Counted from the first letter of the stretch, positions 43,873 through 54,189 are shown. The stretch is DNA of 64,000 nucleotides from CAWFKW01 sp963816535 (GCA_963816535.1 CAWFKW010000001.1:124001-188000), one strand, 5' to 3'. A program made the numbers and translations. Notes: generated by a model from the sequence alone, not told the origin.

Positions 43873-46800
43873 ATGTGGATAACGCGCCTTTCGCTTAAGT
43901 ATCCGATAACCACCCTAATGGCTTCAATTGCAATCTTTGTGCTAGGTATTGTTTCGTTTGAGCAGCTGCCGATTGATATGCTCCCCGATATACAGATTCC
44001 TGTTGTATCAGCTATAACATTCTATAACGGCGCAGGGCCGCTTGATATGGAGCAGAGCGTTACTGTTCCAATTGAAAGAGCCGTAAGCTCTGTGAATGAT
44101 ATCAGTTATGTACAGTCATCTACCCGCGAAGGTGTTTCACAGGTTCGCATTTATTTTAACTGGGATGCGAATACGAACATCGGCCTGATTGACGCCATTC
44201 AAAAAATAAACAGGGTATTAAACGTTCTCCCGGTTGGAGTTTCCCAGCCTCTTGCGCTTAAGTTCGATATTACAAACGTCCCTATCATCCAGGTGGCCCT
44301 TAGCAGCGATATGGATGAACGCGACCTTTACGACCTTGCGTATAATACTATTGAACCGCAGCTGGAGCATGTTCCCGGCGTCGCGTTCGCACAGGTGGTT
44401 GGGGGCCGGATTCGGGAAATTCATATTACACCTGACAGGAACAGGCTTGAAGGGGCGGGCGTAGCGCTTCAGGATGTTATCAACGCAGTTTCAGCTTCAA
44501 ATCTGATTCTTCCGTCTGGAGAGTTAAAGACCGGAGTTTTTGACTATTCGCTTAAGACCGAAAGCCAGTTTAATCTGGTGGAGCCTATGGGCGATATCCC
44601 GATTAAGATTGTAAACGGTATCCCGATAAGAATTCGGGATGTTGCAAGGATTGAAGATTCTTATCAGGAGCAAACTGAACTCATTCGCAACAACGGCAAG
44701 CATGGAATAACAATGAGAGTTCAAAAAGCGCCGGGTTCAAACACTGTGGAAGTTGTCGATAATGTACTTTATACGCTCAAACATCTTCGCGATGTTCCCC
44801 CCAATGTTACCACTTCAACTGCGTTTGACCAAAGTTCTTACATCAGAGATTCAATAAATGGCTTGCTCCGCGAAGGCGCTATAGGCGCATTTCTGGCAAC
44901 CCTGGTAATAATTATCTTCCTGAGAAATTTCAGGAGCACGATAATTATTTTTACCGCCATACCTCTCTCGATTCTTGTTACATTCATATTTTTCCGGTTC
45001 AGCGGAATTACTCTGAACATCATGACGCTTGGGGGCCTTGCCCTTGGAGTCGGAAGGCTCGTCGACGATTCAATTGTTGAGCTTGAGAATATAACGCGCC
45101 ACTTCAACCTGATGAAATCACAGGGAGTGACAAAGATACAGGCGACGCTGGATGCCGCAAGCGAAGTCGCTTCGCCGATATTTATCTCAACTGTTACAAC
45201 GGTTATTGTATTTTTGCCTGTTATATTCCTTACAGGTATTGCGAAGATGTTATTTATTCCTCTTGTGATAACTATTTCTGTTGCGCTGTTTGGCTCTTTC
45301 TTTGTCTCAAGAACCGTTACTCCTCTGCTTTGCTTTAAAGCGCTTAAGCCTGAGAGAGAATCTGACCCGAATTCGAAAAAGCTTATAGACCGTTTCCAGA
45401 TTTTTGCCGCAAAGATGCTGGAAGCTATGGATAATTTTTATGCAAGGTCGCTCCAGGCTTCTTTGAGGCATAAGAAATTTGTGGTTTTCGCGATTGTAGG
45501 ATTTTCAGCGTTGTCTTTCTTTCTGTTCAAATTTATCGGCACTGAGTTTTTCCCTGAATCGGATGAAAGCCAGTTCAGCGTTACTGTAAAATTGCCTGTC
45601 GGAACAAGGATTGAAGAAACAGAGAAATTTGTTATCCAGGTCGAAAAAATGATCAAAGACCAGGTGCCTGAAGCAAAAACGATAGTATCTGATATCGGAG
45701 TGCCTAATGCAAGGAGCGGCAATCTGTTTGGACAGAATTCAGGAAGCCATAATGCGAATATTAATGTATCGCTTACTCCACCAGGAGAAAGAAAGCGCAG
45801 CGTTTTTCAGATTGTCAATCAGTTAAGGCCGAAGCTGCTCACAATTCCAGGCGGACAGATCTTTGCTAATACCGGGGGCTTCCTGAAATTCCTTCTTAAT
45901 TTCGGTTCAAGCGCTCCTATTGACGTGACTATTCTTGGATATGATTTTGCTACATCAGATTCTCTTGCCCAAAAAGTATTTGATATCGTAAAGCAGACAC
46001 AAGGCGCTGCGGATGTTAAAATAAGCAGGGATATAAATCTACCCGAAGTAAACGTAAAAATTGACCGGGTCAAAGCAGGCGCCCTTGGTGTAAGCGTTTC
46101 GCAGGTTGCAAACACAGTTGCAGGCGCTATGAGCGGGACCGTAGCTTCGCTCTTCAGCGACCCGAAAACAGGGAACCAGTATAATATTCTTGTAAGAATG
46201 TCTGAGAATTACCGAGGAAACATTGATGACATTAAAAAACTGACTCTTCCCAGCGTTAACGGCTCTCTCGTAAGACTGGATAATATAGCCACTATTGAAA
46301 TGACAAAGTCGCCGGTTCAAATTGACAGGAAGTACCAGCAGAGACTGAATGAAGTTACCGCGAATGTTATCAACAGGGATCTTGGAAGCGTAGCGGCCGA
46401 TATTCAGAAAAAACTGGACGGGATCCAGAAGCCCGCAGGATTCGAAATTGCGGTGAGCGGAAATGTTGAACAGCAAAATAAAACTTTCTCGGCATTGCTG
46501 CTTGCATTCGGACTTGCCATACTGCTTGTATATATGGTAATGGCTTCTCAGTTCCAATCGCTGCTCGAGCCGTTTATAATTATGTTCTCCGTTCCGCTGG
46601 GAATGGTTGGCGTGGTGTGGATGCTTTTCCTCACAAACACAACGCTTTCTGTGACGTCATTCGAAGGAGTTATAGTAATGGTTGGCATTGTTGTATCGAA
46701 CGGTATTTTGCTGGTTGATTATACGAATAAGCTAAGAAAAGACCACGGACTCGGTCTATATGAGGCGGTTGTAAGAGGCGGAAGAACCAGGCTGCGCCCC

Positions 46801-47025
46801 ATATTCATGACAACATTTGCAACGGTGCTTGGGCTAATTCCTATGGCTATCGGCGTAGGCGGCGAATCATCCCAGGCGCCTCTGGCTATTTCGGTTATCG
46901 GCGGTCTAACGGTATCCACGTTCTTAACTCTGATTTTTGTCCCCACTCTTTATACAATTTTTGGCGAGATGTTCAAAAAGAAAGAGGGCCATGTTGAAAT
47001 GGCCGACCACCCTGAATTACAGTAA
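43873..47025 (+). CDS. RND efflux transporter permease (AcrB/MdtC family)
   Basis: The 1050-residue inner-membrane pump has 12 predicted transmembrane helices and two large periplasmic loops. Hallmarks are the N-terminal PIDMLPDIQIPVV, the QSSTREGVSQV pore region, and the helix-4 Asp pair at 398-399 (GRLVDDSIVELENI), which carries the protons. The second-half FEGVIVMVGIVVSNGILLVDY and GGRTRLRPIFMTTFATVLGLIP are also present. It acts with the adaptor encoded 1 nt upstream. A short C-terminal charged tail follows. This is a hydrophobe/amphiphile efflux-1 type by motif; substrates cannot be read from sequence. Confidence 0.96.
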   Translation: MWITRLSLKYPITTLMASIAIFVLGIVSFEQLPIDMLPDIQIPVVSAITFYNGAGPLDMEQSVTVPIERAVSSVNDISYVQSSTREGVSQVRIYFNWDANTNIGLIDAIQKINRVLNVLPVGVSQPLALKFDITNVPIIQVALSSDMDERDLYDLAYNTIEPQLEHVPGVAFAQVVGGRIREIHITPDRNRLEGAGVALQDVINAVSASNLILPSGELKTGVFDYSLKTESQFNLVEPMGDIPIKIVNGIPIRIRDVARIEDSYQEQTELIRNNGKHGITMRVQKAPGSNTVEVVDNVLYTLKHLRDVPPNVTTSTAFDQSSYIRDSINGLLREGAIGAFLATLVIIIFLRNFRSTIIIFTAIPLSILVTFIFFRFSGITLNIMTLGGLALGVGRLVDDSIVELENITRHFNLMKSQGVTKIQATLDAASEVASPIFISTVTTVIVFLPVIFLTGIAKMLFIPLVITISVALFGSFFVSRTVTPLLCFKALKPERESDPNSKKLIDRFQIFAAKMLEAMDNFYARSLQASLRHKKFVVFAIVGFSALSFFLFKFIGTEFFPESDESQFSVTVKLPVGTRIEETEKFVIQVEKMIKDQVPEAKTIVSDIGVPNARSGNLFGQNSGSHNANINVSLTPPGERKRSVFQIVNQLRPKLLTIPGGQIFANTGGFLKFLLNFGSSAPIDVTILGYDFATSDSLAQKVFDIVKQTQGAADVKISRDINLPEVNVKIDRVKAGALGVSVSQVANTVAGAMSGTVASLFSDPKTGNQYNILVRMSENYRGNIDDIKKLTLPSVNGSLVRLDNIATIEMTKSPVQIDRKYQQRLNEVTANVINRDLGSVAADIQKKLDGIQKPAGFEIAVSGNVEQQNKTFSALLLAFGLAILLVYMVMASQFQSLLEPFIIMFSVPLGMVGVVWMLFLTNTTLSVTSFEGVIVMVGIVVSNGILLVDYTNKLRKDHGLGLYEAVVRGGRTRLRPIFMTTFATVLGLIPMAIGVGGESSQAPLAISVIGGLTVSTFLTLIFVPTLYTIFGEMFKKKEGHVEMADHPELQ

Positions 47026-47355
47026 CAATCAGCCCGCACGTTCACTGTTTGCTACGATAAAAAAGAACATTGACAGCTAAACGATTCTTACTTAACTTAC
47101 AATTAAGCGTTTTGCGGAGGCATACATGCCAATGTCGAAATATTATTTAAGTCAGGAAGTTAACACTAGGCGCTTCTCCCTGCTGAAAAATAATTGGGGG
47201 GGGCTTATTGTGTAATAAACACAATCCCATTAGAATCCCAAAAGCATGCGCGTCCACCTCCTTCTCATGAAATCCACACATCGTATCAATCTCAATTGTA
47301 CTACTAATTGTTTTTCTAAAAAAATAAGTTCATGCTTATAAGAAAGGGTTTAAAC
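47026..47355. other. 330-bp intergenic region with a weak hairpin
   Basis: ATTGTGT/ACACAAT (47207-47213 and 47219-47225) forms a 7-bp stem preceded by a G8 run (47197-47203 region), possibly the end of the efflux transcript although no T-run follows. Nothing else is seen. Confidence 0.35.
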
Positions 47356-47739
47356 ATGAGAAAAATATTAATGCCGTCAGTTTTGTTATTGATGGTAATA
47401 ATTCTTGGTCTGACATTTTCGCAAAATGAAAAGTCAGGTTCAGCCTCCGGGTTTACTCCTAATCCCGGATTTAACGTCACCATAACAGGCTGCGGAAGAA
47501 GTACTGCAAGCGTTCAATGTTATGTGCATGGAACAACTACTTTGGTCAGCAGTTGCACTAACAATAGCAGTAATTGGTGTGCTGTTGATATGTGTAATCA
47601 GCCTGCAGGCGACTATGATTTAGTAGGCGATAATGGAGGATGTACAGGCAGACTTGACAAAGTTCATTGGCCGGGCGGTTGCTTATCTCATTTAGATGAA
47701 GCTATTACCTGCTCAAATTGTTATGGACCGGGACATTGA
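47356..47739 (+). CDS. Small secreted cysteine-rich protein
   Basis: ATG 47356 is chosen because AGAAAGGG lies just upstream and the product then begins with a clean signal peptide (MRKILMPSVLLLMVIILGL, cleavage near FSQ). An in-frame ATG at 47332 would add 8 residues. The 127-residue product has nine Cys after the signal region, in pairs suggestive of disulfides (GCGRS, QCYVH, SSCTN, NWCAVDMC, GGCTG, GGCLS, CSNC). It is rich in Gly, Asn, Ser and Thr. There is no sorting domain. No family recognised; a secreted disulfide-stabilised protein or small bioactive peptide precursor are options. A secreted FG-GAP gene follows after 90 bp. Confidence 0.6.
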   Translation: MRKILMPSVLLLMVIILGLTFSQNEKSGSASGFTPNPGFNVTITGCGRSTASVQCYVHGTTTLVSSCTNNSSNWCAVDMCNQPAGDYDLVGDNGGCTGRLDKVHWPGGCLSHLDEAITCSNCYGPGH

Positions 47740-47829
47740 CATAATTTCATTAAGAGAATTATTTTATATCCAAAATTACTTTTCGGCGGCGCTATTTTAA
47801 ATCGCGCCGAATCAAAAAGGGTTCTTGAA

Positions 47830-49626
47830 ATGAGATATTTGAATTCAAAAAAAATTAGATCAGAAATTATATATCAATGTGTTTTGAAAAGGTTGATGTT
47901 TATTGCGGCTATGATAATGTTACTTTGTTTGCCCCGTTCATATTCGCAGGTTCCTCAGACTTTTGGAAACTTTCCAATTACTTATGATACTACTAATGTG
48001 TTAAGCAACCCATACTGGGCTGAAGGGCTTCCAATTGTGGCCGATTTCAAAGGTGACGGGGGAAAGGAAATTGCGGTAGGAACTCATACGGCGAGCATCG
48101 GCCATCCTCGAATGTTTTTGATCGATTTAAATGGCAATACTCTCCCCGGCTGGCCCCGAATTTTTCGTGATACACTTTACCCATATTCAGTTCTCATCTC
48201 TGCTGCAGGAGATATTAATTCTAACGGGAAGATAGATTTGGTCGTGAAGACCAGTGATAGCATTTATGCGATGGATTTCAATGGGAATAATCTGCTTGGG
48301 TTCCCGATTTATCTTCCACAAAGCGACCCTACTTACGGCGCAATGGCGCTCTGTGACCTTGAAAACAACGGTCAACTTAATATTATTGCCTGCGGCGATA
48401 ACAAGATTGTGGTCTATAACAGCAATGGCTCTATCAAAAACGGTTGGCCGCGATTATTATCAATTGGATATGACTTTTATCAGCTATCAATCTGTGATAT
48501 AGATGGAGACGGAAAAGCTGAAATTATAGCTTCTTCGTTATGCGGAATCGGCGCCGGTTGCGATTCTAATCTCATCCATGTTTTTGACAGAAACGGAAAT
48601 TATTTACCCGGCTGGCCTGTGCATTCAGATTCAATGTACAATGTGGGTATTTCCGCCGTTGTATTAAGAAAGGATAGCTTACTCGCATCCAACTCATCCT
48701 TGTATGTTTGTACAAATATTGTTACACAACCCCCGGTTCATTCACGAATAACCGAATACGATACTCATGGAAACATACGTATAAGATGGTATTTATATGA
48801 TGACTATTTATTTACCCCTATCGTGGCAGATTTCAAAAGAGATGGCCAACTTGAGTTATTTACAGGTGAACAGAGCTATAACGTTTTTCTGTACACACTG
48901 GCAGGTTCTCTGATTTCCGGCTGGCCCCAGCATGGAAGCGATGCTTTTCAGTGGCAAAGCTGTGTAGGCAAAATTACTTACAATAATGAGCTCTATGCGC
49001 TATCGCCCACTCAACAGGCGTTTATTGATTCACAGAATGTCCCCAGAGGAAGGCTATACGCATATGATTATAACGGCAACATTGCCAATGGCTGGCCTTT
49101 GAAACCGTTGTATCTGATAATGGGCACAACCTGTTATGATGTTAATAATGACGGCTCAGTTGAAATATTAACTACCGGAGCCAGCGGGACCTCCTCTGCG
49201 CTTAGTATTTATACGATCCCCGGTATCCCATTTACCAATGAAAATTTTCCATGGCCCATGTTTGCTCATGACCGCTACAGGACAAATCAGCTTGACTTTG
49301 TTCCGCCTGATGAGCCTATTGGAATTAAGCCAATTTCGCAAAACATTCCGGGCAGGTTTAAGTTGTACCAGAATTATCCAAATCCATTTAATCCTTCAAC
49401 AACAATTAAGTTTGATGTTCCCGTAAAATCAAGCGTTAGACTTGAGATTTATGATGTAACCGGCAGGAAAATTATGCACAGCGATTACGCTTCTTTGCAG
49501 CCAGGTTCGTACAAGATCGACTGGTCTGCCGAAAAATATGCAAGCGGGATTTATTTTTACAGAATTTTCGGAACAAATTTTTCTATTCAATTTGTTGATG
49601 TGAAGAAAATGGTTCTATTAAAATAA
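47830..49626 (+). CDS. Secreted FG-GAP/VCBS beta-propeller protein with sorting domain
   Basis: The 598-residue protein has a signal peptide (hydrophobic core about 23-38, cleavage near SYSQ). Blades contain calcium-binding-like patterns: VADFKGDGGKEIAVG, GDINSNGKIDLVV, CDIDGDGKAEIIAS, VADFKRDGQLELFTG, DVNNDGSVEILTT, each followed by a G.PLPGWP-type loop (LPGWPRI, LPGWPVH, ISGWPQH). This is an integrin-alpha-like propeller. The C-terminal ~90 residues form a sorting domain (NYPNPFNPSTTIKF, IYDVTGRK, SGIYFYRI, VKKMVLLK). It is probably co-transcribed with the Cys-rich gene 90 bp upstream. AAAAAGGG is a plausible ribosome-binding site. Confidence 0.85.
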   Translation: MRYLNSKKIRSEIIYQCVLKRLMFIAAMIMLLCLPRSYSQVPQTFGNFPITYDTTNVLSNPYWAEGLPIVADFKGDGGKEIAVGTHTASIGHPRMFLIDLNGNTLPGWPRIFRDTLYPYSVLISAAGDINSNGKIDLVVKTSDSIYAMDFNGNNLLGFPIYLPQSDPTYGAMALCDLENNGQLNIIACGDNKIVVYNSNGSIKNGWPRLLSIGYDFYQLSICDIDGDGKAEIIASSLCGIGAGCDSNLIHVFDRNGNYLPGWPVHSDSMYNVGISAVVLRKDSLLASNSSLYVCTNIVTQPPVHSRITEYDTHGNIRIRWYLYDDYLFTPIVADFKRDGQLELFTGEQSYNVFLYTLAGSLISGWPQHGSDAFQWQSCVGKITYNNELYALSPTQQAFIDSQNVPRGRLYAYDYNGNIANGWPLKPLYLIMGTTCYDVNNDGSVEILTTGASGTSSALSIYTIPGIPFTNENFPWPMFAHDRYRTNQLDFVPPDEPIGIKPISQNIPGRFKLYQNYPNPFNPSTTIKFDVPVKSSVRLEIYDVTGRKIMHSDYASLQPGSYKIDWSAEKYASGIYFYRIFGTNFSIQFVDVKKMVLLK

Positions 49627-49659
49627 ATTCTTTATCCGTTTTTTGACTTTTTGTTATCC

Positions 49660-50001
49660 ATGAATCATGCTATTTCACTGCAGCGGTGCGGCGGTGAAAC
49701 TAATAAACATTTTTTGTGCAAACCCCATTCTGACTACGAGATATATCAGGGTATGGCGCGTATTTACGGCATGCTTGATGACACAAATGCAGGGTACATT
49801 AAATCATGTTTGGAACAGGCGGGCCTGCATCCATTTATTTTTTCAAGGTCGCAGCCTAAAGGGGGCTCGCGTCTTGTTTACACACTTTTTGAGGCGGGAA
49901 GAGATTCAGGCGGCCATTTAGTTAATGAGATTAAAGTAATGGTGCCTTGCCAGGAAGTCTTAGAAGCGGAAAAAGTATTGAAAGAACTGGAAATTAAGTA
50001 G
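49660..50001 (+). CDS. DUF2007-like small protein
   Basis: ATG 49660 is preferred to a TTG at 49651. The 113-residue protein has, in its second half, the DUF2007 pattern: IYGMLDDTNAGYIKSCLEQAG-type helix, then strands with VMVPCQEVLEAEKVLKELE. The family is annotated as putative signal transducing but has no proven biochemistry. The N-terminal ~38 residues are Cys/His-containing and unlike the usual family start. It lies 33 bp after the FG-GAP gene. The following 50002-50212 shows no gene. Confidence 0.6.
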   Translation: MNHAISLQRCGGETNKHFLCKPHSDYEIYQGMARIYGMLDDTNAGYIKSCLEQAGLHPFIFSRSQPKGGSRLVYTLFEAGRDSGGHLVNEIKVMVPCQEVLEAEKVLKELEIK

Positions 50002-50212
50002 CCATGCGCATAACTTTTTTGCCGTAGTTGGAGTTGTTACCGGCAACCGGAGACTAATCTAATAGATTATCTCAAAATACCCGTTAGCCAGGGCTGCTTC
50101 CTTCTTGCCTTTCAGAAAATTTCCCGGAATAGAGCTTCCTCCCAATTCTGCTTTTAATTCAAGCGTAAATATGCGGGATTTTAGAACAAATTTATACCAA
50201 AAATGAATTACG

Positions 50213-52696
50213 TCACTTCTGATTGATCTTCATTGGCTCAACCTTCCAGATTTCTTTGGCATATTCCCTTATTGCCCTGTCGCTTGAAAACTTTTCCATT
50301 CGCGCCACATTAAAAATTGATTTTTTTGTCCAGTTATCAGTATTCCTGTATTCATCTTCGAGCCGTTTCTGCGTTTCAATATATGAGCGGTAATCGGCCA
50401 TTGCCATATAATAATCTTTATGAAGCAAATCATACACTATGGGGTCAAAAATGCCGGGCTCCTTCCGGCTGAAGGTATTTGATGCTATCATATCTATTAC
50501 CGTCTTCAGCTCAGCATCGCTCTCATAAAACATTCCGGGGTTGTAGCCTTTTTTTCTCAATTCCAGAACCTGGTCGGCTGTATTGCCGAAAATAAAAATG
50601 TTATCACTGCCAACTTCATTCTTGATTTCAATATTGGCGCCGTCTAGCGTGCCAATAGTCAGCGCTCCGTTGAGCGCAAATTTCATATTCCCCGTGCCCG
50701 AAGCTTCGAATCCTGCGGTTGATATTTGCTCTGAAAGGTCCGAGGCCGGGATAATTTTTTCCGCAAGGCTCACTCCATAGTTCCTTATGAATATTACTTT
50801 TAGCCTTCCTCCAAGGTCGTTATCGTTGTTTATCACGTCAGCCAAAGAATTTATTAGCTTTATAGTAAGTTTTGCCATCACATAAGAAGGCGCCGCCTTT
50901 CCGCCAAAAATCACGGTTCTGTTAATATGATCATCTTTAGGGTTCTGTTTCATCCTGTTGTATAGCGTGATCACATGCAGCGCATTTAACATTTGCCTCT
51001 TGTATTCATGGAAGCGTTTTACCTGCGTATCAAACATAGAATCTGGGTCCATATTAGCATTAAGCTGGCTGCCGAAATAATCGATAAGCCTCACCTTATT
51101 TAATTTCTTTATTTCACGCCAGCTCTCTTTAAATGCTGTATCTGATGTGAATTTCTCTATCTTTCTGATTTTGCCCAGATCTTTTATCCAATCATCTCCG
51201 ATTGATCCCGTAATTAATTCTGAAAGGCCGGGGTTAGCCTCTTTCAAAAATCTTCTTACGGAAATTCCGTTGGTTTTGTTGCTGAACTTCGCGGGATCAA
51301 GCCTGTAGAAATCATTGAAAATATATTTTTCCAGGATTTCGGTGTGCAGCTGCGCTACGCCGTTCACGGAGTGGCTGCCGATTATTGCGAGGTGCGCCAT
51401 CCTGACGCTCGTTTCACCGCCGTTATCTTTTAGTATCGACATTTTTGAAATAATTCCGTCGTCTTTTGAATAGTTAACTTTTATTTCTTCAATAAATCTT
51501 CTGTTGATCTCAGTTATTATCTGCATGTGGCGGGGCAGAAGTGTGTTCATTAAGCTAAGGGGCCATTCTTCAAGAGCCTCGGGTACGATAGTATGATTTG
51601 TGTAAGCGAAGGTTTTTGTCGTGATCTCCCATGCGGGCTCCCACTCCAGCCCCTCCAGGTCCATTAGAACTCTCATTAATTCCGGAATCGCTATGGCAGG
51701 ATGGGTGTCGTTCAGCTGAATTGGGTTTTTTTCGGGAAAGTCTTTAAAATCGTTTTTGTGAAGCTTAAAATTCCTGATTATGTCCTGAAGCGTAGCCGAT
51801 ACGAAAAAATATTGCTGCCTCAGCCTTAATATCTTACCTGAAGGTATAGAATCGTTCGGGTACAATACTTTGGAAATAGTTTCTGAAATATTCTTCTCTT
51901 CAACGGCGGCAAGATAGTTGCCCTGGTTGAAATCGCTGAAATTAAATTCATCGGTCGATTTTGCCTGCCAAAGCCTCAGCGCATTTACAGTTTTGTTCCT
52001 ATAGCCCGGAACGGGCGTATCATGTGCAACAGCAAGCACGTTGTCGGTGTTTATCCATTTGAATCGTTCTCTTCCTGTTTGGTCGTTTTGAGATGTGACG
52101 GTTCCGTTGAACTGCACAGTATATGTCTTCTCCGGGCGTACTATTTCCCAGGGGTTGCCGTACCTGAGCCAGTGGTCGGGCTTTTCGACCTGGCAACCGT
52201 TCTCTATATCCTGCTCAAATATTCCGAACTCATACCTGATACCGTAACCGTGCGCGGGGATTTCGAGGGTCGCCATTGACTCCATAAAACAAGCGGCGAG
52301 CCTTCCGAGTCCGCCGTTGCCAAGCCCCATATCGGGCTCCTCCTTGATTATCGATTCAATATCGTAGCCGAATTCATTCAGCATTTTACTTACATCTTCA
52401 TACAAGCCTAAATTTATGAGAGAAGAGCCAAGCATGCTTCCGATAAGAAACTCAAGCGACATGTAATGCACTTTTTTAACGTTCGTTTCAAAATACTGAT
52501 GCTGGGTTCTTATCCAGTTTCTAACTGTGCGGTCCCTGATTGAAAGCGCAAGAGCCATAAGCACGTCATGCTTTGTGACAGTATTTTTGTCTTTTGCAAG
52601 GTCGTATTCCAGGTGTTCTGCAAACTGGGTTTGAAGCGAGTCCTGTTTTACTTTAGCGCCTTCTGTAAAAAAAATCGAATTGTTATTCTTAGCCAT
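50213..52696 (-). CDS. glgP: Glycogen/starch/alpha-glucan phosphorylase
   Basis: At 827 residues it is full length for the GT35 family. It releases glucose 1-phosphate from alpha-1,4-glucans using pyridoxal phosphate. The cofactor lysine is Lys672 in GTGNMKFALNG, and the signature EASGTGNMK...TIGTLDGANIEI is complete. Also present are LGNGGLGRLAACFMESMATL, GYGIRYEFGIFEQ and KRFHEYKRQMLN. It is monocistronic, followed downstream by no gene on its strand within 200 bp. It is 65 bp upstream of nothing on its strand except rfbC, which ends at 52762. Glucose 1-phosphate made here also feeds RfbA. Confidence 0.97.
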   Translation of the reverse strand: MAKNNNSIFFTEGAKVKQDSLQTQFAEHLEYDLAKDKNTVTKHDVLMALALSIRDRTVRNWIRTQHQYFETNVKKVHYMSLEFLIGSMLGSSLINLGLYEDVSKMLNEFGYDIESIIKEEPDMGLGNGGLGRLAACFMESMATLEIPAHGYGIRYEFGIFEQDIENGCQVEKPDHWLRYGNPWEIVRPEKTYTVQFNGTVTSQNDQTGRERFKWINTDNVLAVAHDTPVPGYRNKTVNALRLWQAKSTDEFNFSDFNQGNYLAAVEEKNISETISKVLYPNDSIPSGKILRLRQQYFFVSATLQDIIRNFKLHKNDFKDFPEKNPIQLNDTHPAIAIPELMRVLMDLEGLEWEPAWEITTKTFAYTNHTIVPEALEEWPLSLMNTLLPRHMQIITEINRRFIEEIKVNYSKDDGIISKMSILKDNGGETSVRMAHLAIIGSHSVNGVAQLHTEILEKYIFNDFYRLDPAKFSNKTNGISVRRFLKEANPGLSELITGSIGDDWIKDLGKIRKIEKFTSDTAFKESWREIKKLNKVRLIDYFGSQLNANMDPDSMFDTQVKRFHEYKRQMLNALHVITLYNRMKQNPKDDHINRTVIFGGKAAPSYVMAKLTIKLINSLADVINNDNDLGGRLKVIFIRNYGVSLAEKIIPASDLSEQISTAGFEASGTGNMKFALNGALTIGTLDGANIEIKNEVGSDNIFIFGNTADQVLELRKKGYNPGMFYESDAELKTVIDMIASNTFSRKEPGIFDPIVYDLLHKDYYMAMADYRSYIETQKRLEDEYRNTDNWTKKSIFNVARMEKFSSDRAIREYAKEIWKVEPMKINQK

Positions 52697-52761
52697 TAAG
52701 TAATATAATTTCTTAAAATTCTATTAACAAATATCAGGAAAGTTTTCGGAACAGAGATCAA

Positions 52762-53310
52762 TCAGAAAACAAAATCTTTTTCGATATCTTTAAATAGTTT
52801 TGCTTCCTTATCCTTGGGTGAGACTAAGGGGTTTTTAACATTCCAGTCAATGTTCAGGTCTTTATCTGCATAATATATTGATCGTTCATGCTCTTTGCTG
52901 TAATACTGCGTGCATTTATAATGAAACACCGCTTCTTTGGAAAGTACTGAAAACCCGTGTGCGAAACCGGGCGGTATCCATATCTGGTCGTGGTTATCGC
53001 CGGATAAGATCGCGGCTGCATATTTGCCAAAAGTAGGGGAGTTGAATCTTATATCCACGGCTACATCCAGGACCTCGCCGCTGAGAACCTGGCAGAGCTT
53101 GCCCTGCGCGAAATCGCCAACCTGGTAATGAAGGCCGCGCAACGTCCCTTTAAGGGATCTTGAAATGTTGTCCTGTACGAATTTGTAGGCTATCCCGATT
53201 TTTTCGTATTCATTTTCTTTGAACGACTCGAAGAAATATCCCCGTTCATCCGAAAATGATTTAGGGTTAATGATAATAATATCGGCGATCCATGCCTTTT
53301 TAAAATCCAT
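52762..53310 (-). CDS. rfbC: dTDP-4-dehydrorhamnose 3,5-epimerase
   Basis: The 182-residue cupin-fold enzyme converts dTDP-4-keto-6-deoxyglucose to dTDP-4-keto-rhamnose. Family segments include FSDERGYFFESFKENEYE, FVQDNISRS, GTLRGLHYQ (catalytic His region), GEVLDVAVDIR, IWIPPGFAHGFSVLS and YYSKEHE. It starts directly at the base after the rfbA stop, so the two genes are translationally linked. rfbB and rfbD are not in this window, so the rhamnose pathway must be completed elsewhere. Confidence 0.95.
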   Translation of the reverse strand: MDFKKAWIADIIIINPKSFSDERGYFFESFKENEYEKIGIAYKFVQDNISRSLKGTLRGLHYQVGDFAQGKLCQVLSGEVLDVAVDIRFNSPTFGKYAAAILSGDNHDQIWIPPGFAHGFSVLSKEAVFHYKCTQYYSKEHERSIYYADKDLNIDWNVKNPLVSPKDKEAKLFKDIEKDFVF

Positions 53311-54177
53311 CTACTCTAAATCTCTCAATACTTTTTCTAAATATGTTTTATAATAACATTTGGGCATAAATTCAATAAGATTTTTGAATTCTTCAGTATT
53401 TATGAATTTCATGTGTAATGCGATTTCCTCTATGCATGCCACTTTGAGCCCCTGCCTGTCTTCTATTACCCCGAAAAAATTCGAAGCCTGGAGAAGAGAT
53501 TCGGGAGTTCCCGTATCCAGCCATGCAACTCCGCGGCCTATTTTCTCAACATTCAGCTCGCCGCGATTCAGATATACTACGTTCACATCGGTAATTTCAA
53601 GCTCGCCCCTTGGCGAAGGTTTCAGGTTCTTTGAAATTTCCACAACCCGGTTATCATAAACATATAACCCGGGAACTGCGTAAACTGATTTAGGCTGTTT
53701 CGGTTTTTCTTCTATAGAAATAGCTTTTCCGTTGTCGTCAAATTCAACGATCCCGTATCTTTCGGGATCTGTAACTCTGTATCCGAACACCGTCGCGCCG
53801 CTTTTTCTTTCAATAGCGCGGCGGAAGAAGCTCAGATTGCCGTAGAATATATTATCTCCTAATATCAATGTTACGCCGTCGCTTCCGATAAACTTATCGC
53901 CGATGATAAAAGATTCTGCAATTCCGTTCGGCGCTTTCTGCTCGGCATATTCAATGTTTAATCCTAAGTGTTTGCCATCTTTAAATAATTTCTGATAGAA
54001 CGGAATAGTTTCGTTATTGGAAATTATAAGAATGTCTTTTATCCCGCCAAGCATAAGTATTGATAGAGGATAATAAATCAGCGGCTTATCATAAATTAAT
54101 GTAAGCTGCTTGCTGTATAGCTGCGATATCGGGTACATCCTTGAACCCGCGCCGCCTGCCAGTATTATGCCTTTCAT
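53311..54177 (-). CDS. rfbA: Glucose-1-phosphate thymidylyltransferase
   Basis: The 288-residue nucleotidyltransferase makes dTDP-glucose, the first step to dTDP-rhamnose and related sugars. Motifs are LAGGAGSRMYP (phosphate-binding loop), KQLTLIYDKPLIYYPLS, LGDNIFYG, VFGYRVTDPERYGIVEFD, EEKPKQPKS and WLDTGTPESLL. The length is normal. Its stop abuts the rfbC start. Two small palindromes (listed separately) separate it from galE. Confidence 0.96.
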   Translation of the reverse strand: MKGIILAGGAGSRMYPISQLYSKQLTLIYDKPLIYYPLSILMLGGIKDILIISNNETIPFYQKLFKDGKHLGLNIEYAEQKAPNGIAESFIIGDKFIGSDGVTLILGDNIFYGNLSFFRRAIERKSGATVFGYRVTDPERYGIVEFDDNGKAISIEEKPKQPKSVYAVPGLYVYDNRVVEISKNLKPSPRGELEITDVNVVYLNRGELNVEKIGRGVAWLDTGTPESLLQASNFFGVIEDRQGLKVACIEEIALHMKFINTEEFKNLIEFMPKCYYKTYLEKVLRDLE

Positions 54178-54189
54178 GTTTTGACCCGC

